DNA of 64,000 nt from Occallatibacter sp. (GTDB lineage Bacteria; Acidobacteriota; Terriglobia; Terriglobales; Acidobacteriaceae), in the NCBI GenBank assembly GCA_031296305.1, contig JARLFZ010000001.1:1-64000 (forward strand), read 5' to 3'. The translations under genes and the position numbers were made by a program. Shown piece after piece: positions 42,687-52,275 of the stretch. How positions within the stretch are numbered: position 1 is the stretch's first letter; each line of letters opens with the position of its first letter. Under the pieces are notes generated by a model. That model did not search any database, was not told the origin of the DNA, and worked only from the letters and a program-made list of their open reading frames with translations.

Positions 42687-44638
42687 TTCTGTCTCTGCAC
42701 ATTTGGCTGATTCCGCTGCTGCCCCTCGCAGGCTTCCTATTGAACGGAATCCTTGGCTCGCGGCTGCCGCGGTGGCTCGTCTCCACCATCGGCCTGCTCG
42801 CGCCTTTTCTCTCCTTCGTGCTGGTGCTGAATGCCTACGCGCTCACTTCGTACTCTGCCGTGGCATTGCCTTACGTTGAGACCTTTCCCCATCCTTGGAT
42901 CGCCATCGGCGGCCTGCGCGCCGATTTCAGCTTTTTCCTCGATCCTCTTTCCCTCGTCATGCTGCTGGTCGTCACCGGCGTCGGCTTTCTCATCCACATT
43001 TATTCCGTCGGCTACATGGCCCATGAAGAGGGCTACGCGCGCTATTTCAGCTTCCTCAACCTCTTCCTCTTCTTCATGACTGTCCTGGTCCTGGCGGGCA
43101 ACGTTTTGCTCCTGTTCGTTGGCTGGGAAGGCGTCGGTCTTGCCTCCTACCTGCTCATCGGATTCTGGTTTCAAAAACCATCCGCCGCCGCAGCCGGTAA
43201 AAAAGCCTTCATCGTCAACCGCATTGGCGATTTCGGTTTTCTGATCGGGATTTTTCTCATTCTTGCGAATTTCGGCACGCTTAACTTTGCTCAAATCGCT
43301 CAGGTGCTCACTCTCAAAGCGGCCTGGCACGGCGGTGTACTCACCGCCATCTGCCTTTGCCTGCTCGTGGGTGCAGCCGGCAAAAGCGCGCAACTGCCGC
43401 TCTACGTCTGGCTGCCCGATGCTATGGAAGGCCCCACGCCCGTCTCCGCGCTCATTCACGCAGCCACCATGGTCACTGCGGGCGTGTACATGATCGCGCG
43501 TACACATTTCCTATTCGACCGCGCGCCCATCGCTCTCGCAATCGTCGCAATCGTCGGCGCAGCCACGGCCATTTTCGCGGCCACCATCGCTCTCGCTCAG
43601 ACCGACATCAAACGCGTGCTCGCCTACTCCACCATCTCGCAACTGGGCTACATGTTCCTGGCCTGCGGCGTTGCCGCGTATTCGGCGGCCATCTTCCACC
43701 TCGTTACGCACGCATTTTTCAAAGCGCTGCTCTTCCTCGCTGCCGGTTCCGTTATTCACGCCATGGGCGGCGAGCAGGACATGCGCAAGATGGGCGGCCT
43801 GCGCAAGAAAATCCCCGTCACCTTCTGGACCATGACCATTGCGGTCTTCACCATCGCCGGATTCCCACCGCTCGCCGCATTCTTCTCGAAAGACGCCATC
43901 CTCTACGCCGCATTCGTCAGCGGTTCGGGAGGCGTATTTTTGTGGCTGGTTGGCCTGCTCACCGCCTTGCTCACATCGCTCTACATGTTCCGCCTCTGGT
44001 ACATGACCTTCTTCGGCGAGTTGCGAACGGCAGATGCCCATCCACATGAGAGCCCCCGGTCCATGCGCGCGCCGCTCATTATTTTGGCGTTGCTCTCCAT
44101 CTGCGGCGGCTGGATCGGCATCGAGAGTTTCAGTGCGTACCTCGCGCCATCCGTCGGCCTTCATCCCGCAGTTTCGAGCTTCCCGCATCTGGAGCTGATT
44201 CTCACTGCGTTTGCCGTTCTGGCCGCACTTGAAGGCTGGCTAATCGCGGATAAATACTACCGGCGCAAAACGGAACGGCCCGCGCAACTCGCCGCCGCAT
44301 TGCCTGCCGGCTACACACTCCTCGCCAACAAATATTACGTTGACGAAATCTACGACGCCGTCCTGGTCAAGCCGCTATTTAACTTCTCGCGATACTTCCT
44401 GGGCTGGGTCGTCGATACAGGAATCCTCGGTGGCATTGCCTGGCTGCTCGCCGGAAGCGCGAATCTTTCGGGAGCGATCCTGCAGCGCTGGCAATCGGGC
44501 AACCTTCGCTCGTATGCGGCCTGGCTCACTGCTGCGGCCGCGGTGATCCTCTTGTTCGTTTTCCACGCTTCGATCGGAAGCTATCTCGGCGCGCGCGGCA
44601 TTGACGTTCAACTGAATCTGCATTGGATGGGACACTGA
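42683..44638 (+). CDS. nuoL: NADH-quinone oxidoreductase subunit L
   Basis: Distal antiporter-like proton-pumping subunit. The 651-residue protein has the usual hydrophobic core ([37 protein letters not shown] with the conserved proton-path residues) and a long C-terminal lateral helix region. ATG 42683 overlaps the nuoK stop; the frame open to 42539 runs through nuoK. nuoM follows after two bases. Confidence 0.97.
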   Translation: MILSLHIWLIPLLPLAGFLLNGILGSRLPRWLVSTIGLLAPFLSFVLVLNAYALTSYSAVALPYVETFPHPWIAIGGLRADFSFFLDPLSLVMLLVVTGVGFLIHIYSVGYMAHEEGYARYFSFLNLFLFFMTVLVLAGNVLLLFVGWEGVGLASYLLIGFWFQKPSAAAAGKKAFIVNRIGDFGFLIGIFLILANFGTLNFAQIAQVLTLKAAWHGGVLTAICLCLLVGAAGKSAQLPLYVWLPDAMEGPTPVSALIHAATMVTAGVYMIARTHFLFDRAPIALAIVAIVGAATAIFAATIALAQTDIKRVLAYSTISQLGYMFLACGVAAYSAAIFHLVTHAFFKALLFLAAGSVIHAMGGEQDMRKMGGLRKKIPVTFWTMTIAVFTIAGFPPLAAFFSKDAILYAAFVSGSGGVFLWLVGLLTALLTSLYMFRLWYMTFFGELRTADAHPHESPRSMRAPLIILALLSICGGWIGIESFSAYLAPSVGLHPAVSSFPHLELILTAFAVLAALEGWLIADKYYRRKTERPAQLAAALPAGYTLLANKYYVDEIYDAVLVKPLFNFSRYFLGWVVDTGILGGIAWLLAGSANLSGAILQRWQSGNLRSYAAWLTAAAAVILLFVFHASIGSYLGARGIDVQLNLHWMGH

Positions 44639-44640
44639 AA

Positions 44641-46221
44641 ATGAAAGCAATCGATCCCATCATCCTCACCCTCATCCTGCTGGTTCCGCTCGCCGGCGCA
44701 GTACTCGTCGCGCTCGCACCCGATCGCGCCAAGCTTCCCAACTGGATCGCGCTCCTCACCTCGCTCCTCACTTTCGTCCTCACGCTTCATCTGCCCGCGC
44801 ACTTCATTGCCGGCCAACGCGGCTTCCAATTTGAAGTCAACATCCCCTGGATCGAAAGCCCCGCCATCTGCTACCACGTCGGCGTCGACGGCCTCAGTCT
44901 CTGGTTGATCGTGCTGGTCGGCCTGCTGGCACCCATCGGCGTCGTCGCCAGTTGGAACGCGATCCATACCCGCCGCAAAGTTTTCTACTCGCTCTTTCTC
45001 GTGCAGCAGACCGCCATGTTCGGCGTCTTTGTCGCGCTCGACCTCATGCTTTACTACGGCTTCTGGGAGCTTTCCCTCGTTCCCATGGCCATTCTCATTG
45101 CCATGTACGGCCGCAAAGACGGCACAAAAGCCGCGCTCAAGTTCTTCCTCTTCACCTTCATTCCATCCGCGCCGCTGCTCGTCGCGATCCTATGGCTCTA
45201 CGCGCGCACGCACACTTTCAACTTCAGCGAGCTTCAGTATCAGACCGCCAGCGGCGTGCTCCCCGCGTCGGCCCTCTCCTGGTGCGCCCTCGCATTCTTG
45301 TTCGCCTTCGCCGTCAAGGTTCCCGTCTTTCCGCTGCACGGCTGGCTCGCCGACACGTACAACGAAGCTCCCGTCGCGCTCGCCATGGTAGTCGCCGGCA
45401 AGCTCGGCCTCTACTCGATGTTGCGTTTCCACGTCGGCCTCTTCCCTGCCCAGGCCCGCGCCATGGCTCCACTTCTCATCGTTCTTGCGGTTATCGGCAT
45501 TCTCTACGGCGCGTGCCTGGCGCTTGTCCAGCGCGATTACTGGCGTCTCATGGCTTTTGCCGCGCTCAGCCACCTCAGCCTGATCGTGCTTGCCATCTAC
45601 GGCCTCACCTTCATGGGATGGTCCGGCGCGGTTTACCAGCTCCTCTCGCACGGCGTGGTCGATGGTGCGATCTTCCTGCTGCTCGGCGCGCTCGAAATCC
45701 GTTACGCCACAAGCACGATTGCCTCCTACGGCGGGCTCGCCGCAAAACTGCCTCGCACGGTGACCATCTTCGTCATCGCCACGCTGGCCATGATTGGCCT
45801 GCCCATGCTCAGTGGCTTCATAGGCGAGTTTGTCATTTTTTCGAGCACGTTTGCTCTCGTGAGCCGCGCCGCGGCAATAGCGGCCGCCCTTGGAGTAATC
45901 CTCGGTGCGGCCTACATGCTTTCGCTGGTGCAGCGCCTCTTCTACGGACCAGAAAGCGCCCTCGTCAGCTCCAAGCCCGCCCACGATCTGCGCATCGGCG
46001 AACTGGCCATACTTACCCCGCTCGTTGTCCTCATGCTCGTCATGGGCCTCGCGCCGTCGCTCTGGCTCAACGCCATTCAAACCGGTGTTCATCCTCCGCT
46101 AATCAAAAACAATGTCATCGTAAGCGGTGCTTGCGCCGCAGCAACGTATGAAGCGCCCAGCCTTGTTGCTACACCCGAACTGGCCGCAAAATGTGAATCA
46201 CTTCAGGAGGCCCAGCGGTGA
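44641..46221 (+). CDS. nuoM: NADH-quinone oxidoreductase subunit M
   Basis: Second antiporter-like subunit. The 526-residue protein has the conserved ELSLVPMAILIAMYG and PVFPLHGWLADTYNEAPVAL stretches with the buried Glu and Lys of the family. ATG 44641 is the family-type start; the upstream frame overlaps nuoL. The stop overlaps the nuoN GTG as GTGA. Confidence 0.96.
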   Translation: MKAIDPIILTLILLVPLAGAVLVALAPDRAKLPNWIALLTSLLTFVLTLHLPAHFIAGQRGFQFEVNIPWIESPAICYHVGVDGLSLWLIVLVGLLAPIGVVASWNAIHTRRKVFYSLFLVQQTAMFGVFVALDLMLYYGFWELSLVPMAILIAMYGRKDGTKAALKFFLFTFIPSAPLLVAILWLYARTHTFNFSELQYQTASGVLPASALSWCALAFLFAFAVKVPVFPLHGWLADTYNEAPVALAMVVAGKLGLYSMLRFHVGLFPAQARAMAPLLIVLAVIGILYGACLALVQRDYWRLMAFAALSHLSLIVLAIYGLTFMGWSGAVYQLLSHGVVDGAIFLLLGALEIRYATSTIASYGGLAAKLPRTVTIFVIATLAMIGLPMLSGFIGEFVIFSSTFALVSRAAAIAAALGVILGAAYMLSLVQRLFYGPESALVSSKPAHDLRIGELAILTPLVVLMLVMGLAPSLWLNAIQTGVHPPLIKNNVIVSGACAAATYEAPSLVATPELAAKCESLQEAQR

Positions 46222-47738
46222 ATCCCGTTCCCGACATCTACCGCATCCTCCCCGAGGTGATCCTCACCCTCACCGGCGCAGCCGTCATGGTGATTGACGC
46301 CTCGATTCCGCCTTCCTGGTCGCGCCGCTATCTTGGCTTTCTCGCCGCCATCGGCACCACCATCGCCCTCTGGGCCAGCGTTGGTCAGCTTGCTTTTCCT
46401 GAAGGAACCGGCTTCTTCGGCACCGTCGAAACCAGCACCTTTACCATCTTCTTCCACGTCCTCATCTGCGGCATCGTTCTAGTGGCCCTTCTGCTCTCGA
46501 TCGATACGCTGCCGCAACACAGCCACCACCAGGGCGAGTATTATGCGCTCATCGTATTTGGCGCCGTCGGCATGTGCCTCCTCACCAGCGCCGTCGAGCT
46601 GCTCGTCGTCTTCATCGCCCTTGAAATCTCTTCGATCTCCACCTACATACTCGCCGGCTACCGCAAGCAGACCGGCCGTGGCCCTGAAGCCGCCATCAAA
46701 TACTTCCTCCTCGGCTCTTTCGCCACCGCGTTTCTGCTTTACGGTATCGCCCTGATCTTTGGCGCCACCGGCACCACGCAGATTTATCAGATCGCGCAGC
46801 TCGCCCCCGTCGCGCAGAACCAGACGCTCGTTCTCGCTGCCCTGGCGCTCATGCTGGTCGGCATTCTTTTCAAGGTGTCCGCAGCGCCCTTCCACGTCTG
46901 GACGCCCGACGTCTACGAAGGCGCGCCTTCGCCCGTCGTCGCTCTGATGTCCACCGCCCCCAAGGCCGCAGCTTTTGCTCTGCTCCTCCGCGTCGTCTAT
47001 GAGATGTTCCCCAATCTCCGCTCCATCTGGGCGCCGCTGCTCTGGATCGTTGCCGTCCTCTCCATGACCGTCGGCAATCTCGCCGCGCTCCGCCAGCAAA
47101 ACGTCAAGCGCATGCTGGCCTACTCCGCCATCGCCCACGCCGGATATTTGCTCGCTGCCTTCGCCGCCGCCAGTGACGCCAGAGGTTTCAGCGAAACCGG
47201 CATCGCCGCCGCCAGCTTCTATATCGCCGCCTACGCCGCTATGAACGTCGGCATCTTCGCCGTCGTCACGCTGGTCGGCGGATACGACGAACATCTTTCC
47301 CTCATCGACGACTTCCGCGGCCTCATGTACCGCTCGCCCTTCCTCGCCAGTCTGCTCATCTTCTTCCTCATCTCGCTCATCGGCATTCCCTTTACCGGTG
47401 GTTTCTTCGGCAAGTTCTACTCCTTCAGCGCCGCGGTAGACGGGGGCGCCATCGCTCTCGCCATCATCGGCCTCCTCAACTCGGGATTGGCAGCAGCTTA
47501 TTACTTGCGCCTGGCCCTCGTCTGCGCGCAGCGCCCAGCGGCCGACCAAACCGTGCCGCCGAAACCGCATGTGGGTATCGCCGTGACGGCCGCTCTGGCC
47601 ATTGCGGTCCTGGCCACAATAGTTCTCGGCATCCGCCCCAACGCATGGCTCTACGCCGCCCAATCGGCCGCACATACTCTGCAAGCCCCTCCACCACCGG
47701 GCGAAGTCCCCGTCGTTCCGCTACAATTTCCACAATGA
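46218..47738 (+). CDS. nuoN: NADH-quinone oxidoreductase subunit N
   Basis: Third antiporter-like subunit, next to NuoK. The 506-residue protein has about 14 membrane segments and the family stretches ALEISSISTYILAGYRK, PFHVWTPDVYEGAPSPVVAL and LAYSAIAHAGYLLAAFAAAS. GTG 46218 overlaps nuoM, and the stop overlaps the lpxD ATG as ATGA, so translation continues into a lipid A gene. Confidence 0.96.
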   Translation: MNPVPDIYRILPEVILTLTGAAVMVIDASIPPSWSRRYLGFLAAIGTTIALWASVGQLAFPEGTGFFGTVETSTFTIFFHVLICGIVLVALLLSIDTLPQHSHHQGEYYALIVFGAVGMCLLTSAVELLVVFIALEISSISTYILAGYRKQTGRGPEAAIKYFLLGSFATAFLLYGIALIFGATGTTQIYQIAQLAPVAQNQTLVLAALALMLVGILFKVSAAPFHVWTPDVYEGAPSPVVALMSTAPKAAAFALLLRVVYEMFPNLRSIWAPLLWIVAVLSMTVGNLAALRQQNVKRMLAYSAIAHAGYLLAAFAAASDARGFSETGIAAASFYIAAYAAMNVGIFAVVTLVGGYDEHLSLIDDFRGLMYRSPFLASLLIFFLISLIGIPFTGGFFGKFYSFSAAVDGGAIALAIIGLLNSGLAAAYYLRLALVCAQRPAADQTVPPKPHVGIAVTAALAIAVLATIVLGIRPNAWLYAAQSAAHTLQAPPPPGEVPVVPLQFPQ

Positions 47739-48790
47739 AGCTAGGTGAATTAGCAAGCCGCCTGGGCGCCGAATTGCGCGGCGATCCCAACCTCGAAATC
47801 ACAGGCGTCAAGGGCATTGAAGAAGCCGGTCCTTCCGAGATCACCTTCGTCGCCAATCCGAAATACACAGCACTCGCCCGCAACACCCACGCCGCAGCCA
47901 TCATTGTCGAGCCGGAGTTTCAGGAGATCGCGGCGGCCACGATCCGCATCAAGAATCCTTATCACGCCTTTTCGCGTGCGCTGGGCCTCTTCTACCAACC
48001 GCCGTCATACGCTCCCGGCATTCATCCCACCGCCGTCATTGATCCCACAGCAGAGATCGGCCCTGAAGCCCACATCGGCGCCTACTCCGTCGTCGGCCCC
48101 AACGTTCGCATTGGATCCCACGCCACGCTCCTGCCCCACGTCGTGCTTTATCCCGGCGTCCAGGTAGGCGACTACTTTTTCGCGCATGCCCATTCCGTGG
48201 TCCGCGAAAACTGCGTTCTCGGTGACCACGTCACGCTTGAAAACGGCGTCATTATCGGCGCGGACGGCTTCGGTTTCTCAAAAAACGACGCCGGCCAATG
48301 GGAGAAGATCCCGCAATCCGGCCCGGTTCGCATCGGCAATCGTGTTGACGTGCAGGCCAATGCCACCATCGACCGCGCAACCGTCGGCGCAACCGAAATC
48401 GGCGACGGCACCAAAGTCGACAATCTCGTCCAGGTGGGCCACGGCTCGCGCGTCGGCAACGATTCGCTGATCTGCGCGCAGACCGGCCTCGCCGGCTCTT
48501 CCATCATCGGCAACAACGTAATCCTTGCCGGTCAGGTAGGCATTGCCGGCCATTGCACGGTCGGCGACGGCGTAATTCTGACCGCGCAATCCGCGGTGTC
48601 GCACGACGTGCCGCCCGGGAAAATGATCTCCGGCTCACCCGGCTTCGACAACCGCGTCTGGCTTCGCGCCGTCACCATCTTCCAGCGCCTGCCCGAGCTG
48701 CTCAAGCGCCTCGACCGCCTGGAAAAGACCGTAGCAAAACAAGTCGCTGCATCGGAGGCCGCGCCGCCCAACGAGGAGACCGGCAAGTGA
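47735..48790 (+). CDS. lpxD: UDP-3-O-acylglucosamine N-acyltransferase
   Basis: Adds the N-linked acyl chain in lipid A synthesis. The 351-residue protein has the N-terminal uridine-binding domain (ITGVKGIEEAGPSEITFVAN, NPYHAFSRALGLFY), then a left-handed beta-helix of hexapeptide repeats with the catalytic His in NLVQVGHGSRVG. A C-terminal helix ends it. ATG 47735 overlaps the nuoN stop. lpxA, lpxB and fabZ, common lpxD neighbours, are not here. Confidence 0.95.
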   Translation: MKLGELASRLGAELRGDPNLEITGVKGIEEAGPSEITFVANPKYTALARNTHAAAIIVEPEFQEIAAATIRIKNPYHAFSRALGLFYQPPSYAPGIHPTAVIDPTAEIGPEAHIGAYSVVGPNVRIGSHATLLPHVVLYPGVQVGDYFFAHAHSVVRENCVLGDHVTLENGVIIGADGFGFSKNDAGQWEKIPQSGPVRIGNRVDVQANATIDRATVGATEIGDGTKVDNLVQVGHGSRVGNDSLICAQTGLAGSSIIGNNVILAGQVGIAGHCTVGDGVILTAQSAVSHDVPPGKMISGSPGFDNRVWLRAVTIFQRLPELLKRLDRLEKTVAKQVAASEAAPPNEETGK

Positions 48791-49161
48791 GCCGCCGCAC
48801 CCGCATGCGCCCTTCGCTGTACGCGGCCACTCTTCTCACCGCTTTCCTTATTTCCGCCTGCCACTCCTACCACATCGACGCCACCATCGAAAACCATACC
48901 GGCGCGCCCATCCAGCTCCTCGAAGTGGACTATCCCACTGCGACCTTCGGCGCGGACTCGTTAGCCGCAGACGCCAGCTTCCATTACCGGTTTCAAGTCC
49001 GCGGCAGTGGGCAGCTCAAGGTGTCGTACACCACGGCGAACGGGCAGACGATCCAGATTTCCGGCCCCACACTGGCAGAGCACCAGCAAGGGAATCTCGA
49101 GATCGTTCTTGAGCCCGCCGGCAAAGCCGAATTCCACCCTCAACTGACGCCTCCGGTCTGA
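48787..49161 (+). CDS. Small putative lipoprotein
   Basis: 124 residues from GTG 48787, which overlaps the lpxD stop as GTGA, or 118 from ATG 48805. A signal peptide ends in the lipobox ISAC, so the mature protein should be lipidated. The rest looks like one beta-sandwich domain (IDATIENHTGAPIQLLEVDY, FHYRFQVRGSGQLKVSYTTA). No named family was recognised. Coupling to lpxD suggests an envelope role. Confidence 0.7.
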   Translation: MSRRTRMRPSLYAATLLTAFLISACHSYHIDATIENHTGAPIQLLEVDYPTATFGADSLAADASFHYRFQVRGSGQLKVSYTTANGQTIQISGPTLAEHQQGNLEIVLEPAGKAEFHPQLTPPV

Positions 49162-49275
49162 TCGGCCAGGCCTACAGCGTTTTCGATTCTGCCCTGAATC
49201 GGCAATGGAAAAAGCCCGCAAAACGTGAAGCCGAAGCTCCTCGTTTCGCGGGGTCAAAGATGTACTCGGTTCTCT

Positions 49276-50232
49276 CTAGTGCACCATCGTCTTGAAAAGC
49301 GGCGATTGCAACAAGCTGTCGAATTCCGCATTGGACGTCGCAAAGTGGACGGTCAATTTCCCAGAACTGGAGCCGATATCGGTATCGCTCAGGGCCTGCT
49401 TTTCGGCATCTGTTGCGCTCATCTTGCGCATCATCACCGCCGCTGACATCAACGACGAGAATGTAGCGGCCGTGAACGTGTCGCCGGTTTCGATCGTCAA
49501 ATCAAATCGTACCCCGTGCTGAAAATCCATCGAGTACCAGGAAGCTTCCAGCCGCTTCTTCACGCTATCGAAGTCGGTCACCGACCCCGCCGCTTCTCCC
49601 AAAAGCTGCTTCATCATGGTCTGCGTGCCCTTCTCGTCCAGAATGCTCCACAGCGGATAGGTGTCGACACTCTGCATGGCATTCATCAGGGAGCCATTGG
49701 TGAGCAGGCTCGCAGTCATTCCGTCGCGTGCATCCAGAGCCCTGGTTACGGCATCCCGGTCGCCGAAAATCATCGTCGAAGGATCGACAAAGCAAAGCAT
49801 CATTCCCGTTCGCCCCATGGGGTACACACTGTTGCCCCGCACCATGGTCACCTTCACCTTCTGGCGGCGGAAGTTGGCGATGATCGTCTGCGTATCGAAC
49901 TGACCCTGGGCGATACCTACGGTTTGCAGCGCATCGCTGCCCGGAGACGGCCGAAAGAGCGCAAAGGCGAGCTCATCCACATCGTGATTCTCGTTCAGGC
50001 CCGAGTGACTCAACGCTTCGTCGAACTGTTTTAGCTCCGGCGGCATCACGCGATTCCGTAAATTCATCGCCGCGGGCGAGTTTTGCATCGCATGGTAGTC
50101 AATCACCACCAACTGCTGAACATCGTGCGGAATGGCTCCGCGGGCATCCGTGGTCAACTGCGCCGCAAAGGCCAGACTGCTTGCCGCCACCACTCCGGAC
50201 GCCACAAAACACTTCATCAAACACTTGAACAA
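49276..50232 (-). CDS. Secreted hypothetical protein
   Basis: 318 residues if started at TTG 50232, which has GGAGG six bases upstream; this gives a clean signal peptide (MFKCLMKCFVASGVV, cleavage after AFA). The frame is open to 50307, but ATGs further upstream lack ribosome sites. The mature part is an alpha/beta protein (QQLVVIDYHAMQNSPAAMNL, DVDELAFALFRPS) with no recognised domain or catalytic motif. It ends facing the lipoprotein gene. Confidence 0.7.
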   Translation of the reverse strand: MFKCLMKCFVASGVVAASSLAFAAQLTTDARGAIPHDVQQLVVIDYHAMQNSPAAMNLRNRVMPPELKQFDEALSHSGLNENHDVDELAFALFRPSPGSDALQTVGIAQGQFDTQTIIANFRRQKVKVTMVRGNSVYPMGRTGMMLCFVDPSTMIFGDRDAVTRALDARDGMTASLLTNGSLMNAMQSVDTYPLWSILDEKGTQTMMKQLLGEAAGSVTDFDSVKKRLEASWYSMDFQHGVRFDLTIETGDTFTAATFSSLMSAAVMMRKMSATDAEKQALSDTDIGSSSGKLTVHFATSNAEFDSLLQSPLFKTMVH

Positions 50233-50370
50233 TTTCTTCCTCCAACCACAACACATGTTTGTTAACAATCGCCGATTCATCAAATTACCGGGCGGCTCGC
50301 GCCTCACTCAAACCCCGAAGGCGCTCGCCACCCTATCACCATTCTACCGGCGAATCACCAACGGAACCCC

Positions 50371-51309
50371 TCAAACGGTGCGAACTCGTCCTTCGTTTCC
50401 CGGCCACGCCAGCGGGCGTTGCAGGCGATGCTCCAGGATCTTCGTCTCTTCATCAAACCCTACTAATTGACGCATCCACTCGCTTTCCCGCTCACAAGCT
50501 GCTTCGGGAATCAGGCCAATCACCTCTCCCTCGGCAAGGCCAACCTTGAACCGGGCAGCCAGGCTCGACACCCTCTGGTACACCTGCGAGATCGGTGTCG
50601 CCTCGAAGTCGGTGATATTCATGGAAAGCTGGGCGCGCCCGTGGGCCATAACACCCATTGCCTTCACGCGCTTCAAGCCTCCGCCCGCAGCCCGGATCTC
50701 CCGCGCAATGGCGCGCGCAATGGCCACGTTCGCCGAATCGAAGTAGATGTTGTATGCCACCAGGAACTTGCGTGCCCCCACGGCGCAGGCACCCCCGGTG
50801 GGATGCAGACCCGGCCCACCCAGGTCGGGGCGTCGCGATGGTTCTTTCTCCACGGCGTCTCTGAGCTCCTCGAACTGCCCGCGACGCACGTCTTCCAGGT
50901 TCACCCGGTCCGGCCGCATCGCGGCCGCCTCGTAAAAGAACACCGGAACCCCGAACCGCCGCCAGATCTCCAGGCCTGCCTGCCGTGCCAACAGCACGCA
51001 TTGCTCCAGCTTGATCCCCTTCACAGGCACAAAAGGAATCACGTCTGCCGCGCCGATGCGCGGGTGCACGCCCTCCTGGCGGGTCAGGTCGATAGTCTCC
51101 GTTGCTTTGCCTGCCGCGCGCACCGCTGCTTCCACAACTGCGGCCGGCTCTCCTGCAACCGTCACCACCGAGCGGTTATGGTCCGCGTCCATCGACCAGT
51201 CGAGCAGATGCACCCCATCCACCCGCATGGCAGCCACAATCGCCTCCACACAGGCGATGTCAGTCCCCTCTGAAAAATTGGGAACGCACTCGATGAGCGC
51301 ACTGCTCAT
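50371..51309 (-). CDS. ftcD: Glutamate formimidoyltransferase
   Basis: Transfers the formimino group from formiminoglutamate to tetrahydrofolate, the last step of one histidine-degradation route. The 312-residue protein matches the formiminotransferase part (LIECVPNFSEGTD, DADHNRSVVTVAG, HPRIGAADVIPFVPV, GHG-like MAHGRAQLSMNITDF). The cyclodeaminase domain of bifunctional FTCD is absent, as usual in bacteria. No hut genes lie nearby. Confidence 0.92.
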   Translation of the reverse strand: MSSALIECVPNFSEGTDIACVEAIVAAMRVDGVHLLDWSMDADHNRSVVTVAGEPAAVVEAAVRAAGKATETIDLTRQEGVHPRIGAADVIPFVPVKGIKLEQCVLLARQAGLEIWRRFGVPVFFYEAAAMRPDRVNLEDVRRGQFEELRDAVEKEPSRRPDLGGPGLHPTGGACAVGARKFLVAYNIYFDSANVAIARAIAREIRAAGGGLKRVKAMGVMAHGRAQLSMNITDFEATPISQVYQRVSSLAARFKVGLAEGEVIGLIPEAACERESEWMRQLVGFDEETKILEHRLQRPLAWPGNEGRVRTV

Positions 51310-51348
51310 TATTGCTCCCTTGCTGTTCCCGCCCCAGCTCCACGGTCT

Positions 51349-51385
51349 TTCTATTCCCTATTCCCTACTCCCTATTCCCTGCCTT
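51349..51385 (-). repeat. AGGGAAT heptad repeat after the PagL-like gene
   Basis: On the minus strand, two bases after a double TGA, come four exact seven-base units (CAGGGAA, TAGGGAG, TAGGGAA, TAGGGAA) followed by TAG. It occupies half of the 78-base gap before ftcD. Confidence 0.85.
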
Positions 51386-51387
51386 CA

Positions 51388-52182
51388 TCATTTCCAGAAC
51401 GTGTACCCAACCTGTATCTGGATGCTGGCATTGACGCCCGGGTTACGGTCGCCCAGTGAGGCGGAGGAGATGTGAACCCCGTTCACGCCCAGATCAATTG
51501 ACCTCTTCGGACTGAGGAAATAGTGAATTCCGCCTCCGCCCTGCGGTGAAAAATTCCACACCGACGTTCCACCATTGATGCCGGCTGCCTTGTTGGTGAG
51601 GAAATTCGGCGGAAACTTGTGCGTGGTGTAGATCAGCCCGCCCGCCGCCTGAAACCACGGTTGAATGCGGTGCGAACTGGTCGCGAAGTTCCAGCGAAAG
51701 ATCACCGGGGTAAGGCTGACTCCATAAAACGTCCCGCCGCCGTAAGGCAAAGTGCACGAATACGTCAGGTGGGTGACAGGGTCGACGCACGTCTCCACCT
51801 GCAAGTGCGGGGCCGGCGTGTACGCCTGCCACAAGGGCATGATGTTCCCGGCCAACTGAAGCTGCCCGCTCAAGATCCCCGCATGCACCACAGGCGTCAG
51901 CACCTTGCCCAGTTCGAATCCTGCAGATAAGAACTTGAAGTCCGAACGGTCCCCCACTCCCGTTCCCCAATTAATAAAGGGGCCATACTCCCAGCCCCGC
52001 TGATTGCGCACCTGGCCCACCGAGTCATCGGAAGCGGGAGCGCCAGCGACCATCATCGTTTTCTCGCCAGAACCCGCCGAGATCGGCACCGAGTAGTTTC
52101 CGGTTTGCGCTATTGCCGACATCGCTCCCATCATCGCTGCCGCTATCAAAACCCGCCGGACCTCGCACATATCCCACCGCAT
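51388..52182 (-). CDS. PagL-like outer-membrane protein
   Basis: A 264-residue protein with a signal peptide ending at about IAQ, then beta-barrel-like strands and a terminal aromatic residue region (VGYTFWK). The C-terminal part (VHISSASLGDRNPGVN) aligns with the active-site region of PagL lipid A 3-O-deacylases, with His237 and Ser239 in place. The position of the third catalytic residue, Glu in PagL, is Asn251. It may be an inactive or differently acting relative. ATG 52182 is chosen because the longer frame would run into the yebC terminator. Confidence 0.65.
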   Translation of the reverse strand: MRWDMCEVRRVLIAAAMMGAMSAIAQTGNYSVPISAGSGEKTMMVAGAPASDDSVGQVRNQRGWEYGPFINWGTGVGDRSDFKFLSAGFELGKVLTPVVHAGILSGQLQLAGNIMPLWQAYTPAPHLQVETCVDPVTHLTYSCTLPYGGGTFYGVSLTPVIFRWNFATSSHRIQPWFQAAGGLIYTTHKFPPNFLTNKAAGINGGTSVWNFSPQGGGGIHYFLSPKRSIDLGVNGVHISSASLGDRNPGVNASIQIQVGYTFWK

Positions 52183-52187
52183 CCTAG

Positions 52188-52213
52188 CCTCTTCCTTGTT
52201 CCTCTCGTTCCCC
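52188..52213 (-). repeat. Degenerate GGGAAC-type repeat before the PagL-like gene
   Basis: On the minus strand the stretch reads GGGGAACGAG, AGGAACAAGG, then AAGAGG: imperfect units like those after flgI. It lies between the yebC terminator and the next start codon and may supply its ribosome site. Confidence 0.4.
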
Positions 52214-52222
52214 GCCCTTACC

Positions 52223-52250
52223 AAAAAAAGACCGCCACAACCGGGCGGCC
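52223..52250 (-). terminator. Rho-independent terminator of yebC
   Basis: On the minus strand the arms GGCCGCC and GGCGGTC pair over seven bases (one G-U) around a seven-base loop and are followed by seven Ts. It begins 26 bases after the yebC stop. Confidence 0.9.
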
Positions 52251-52275
52251 TCGTCTTCTGCTGCCGCACTCCCGC

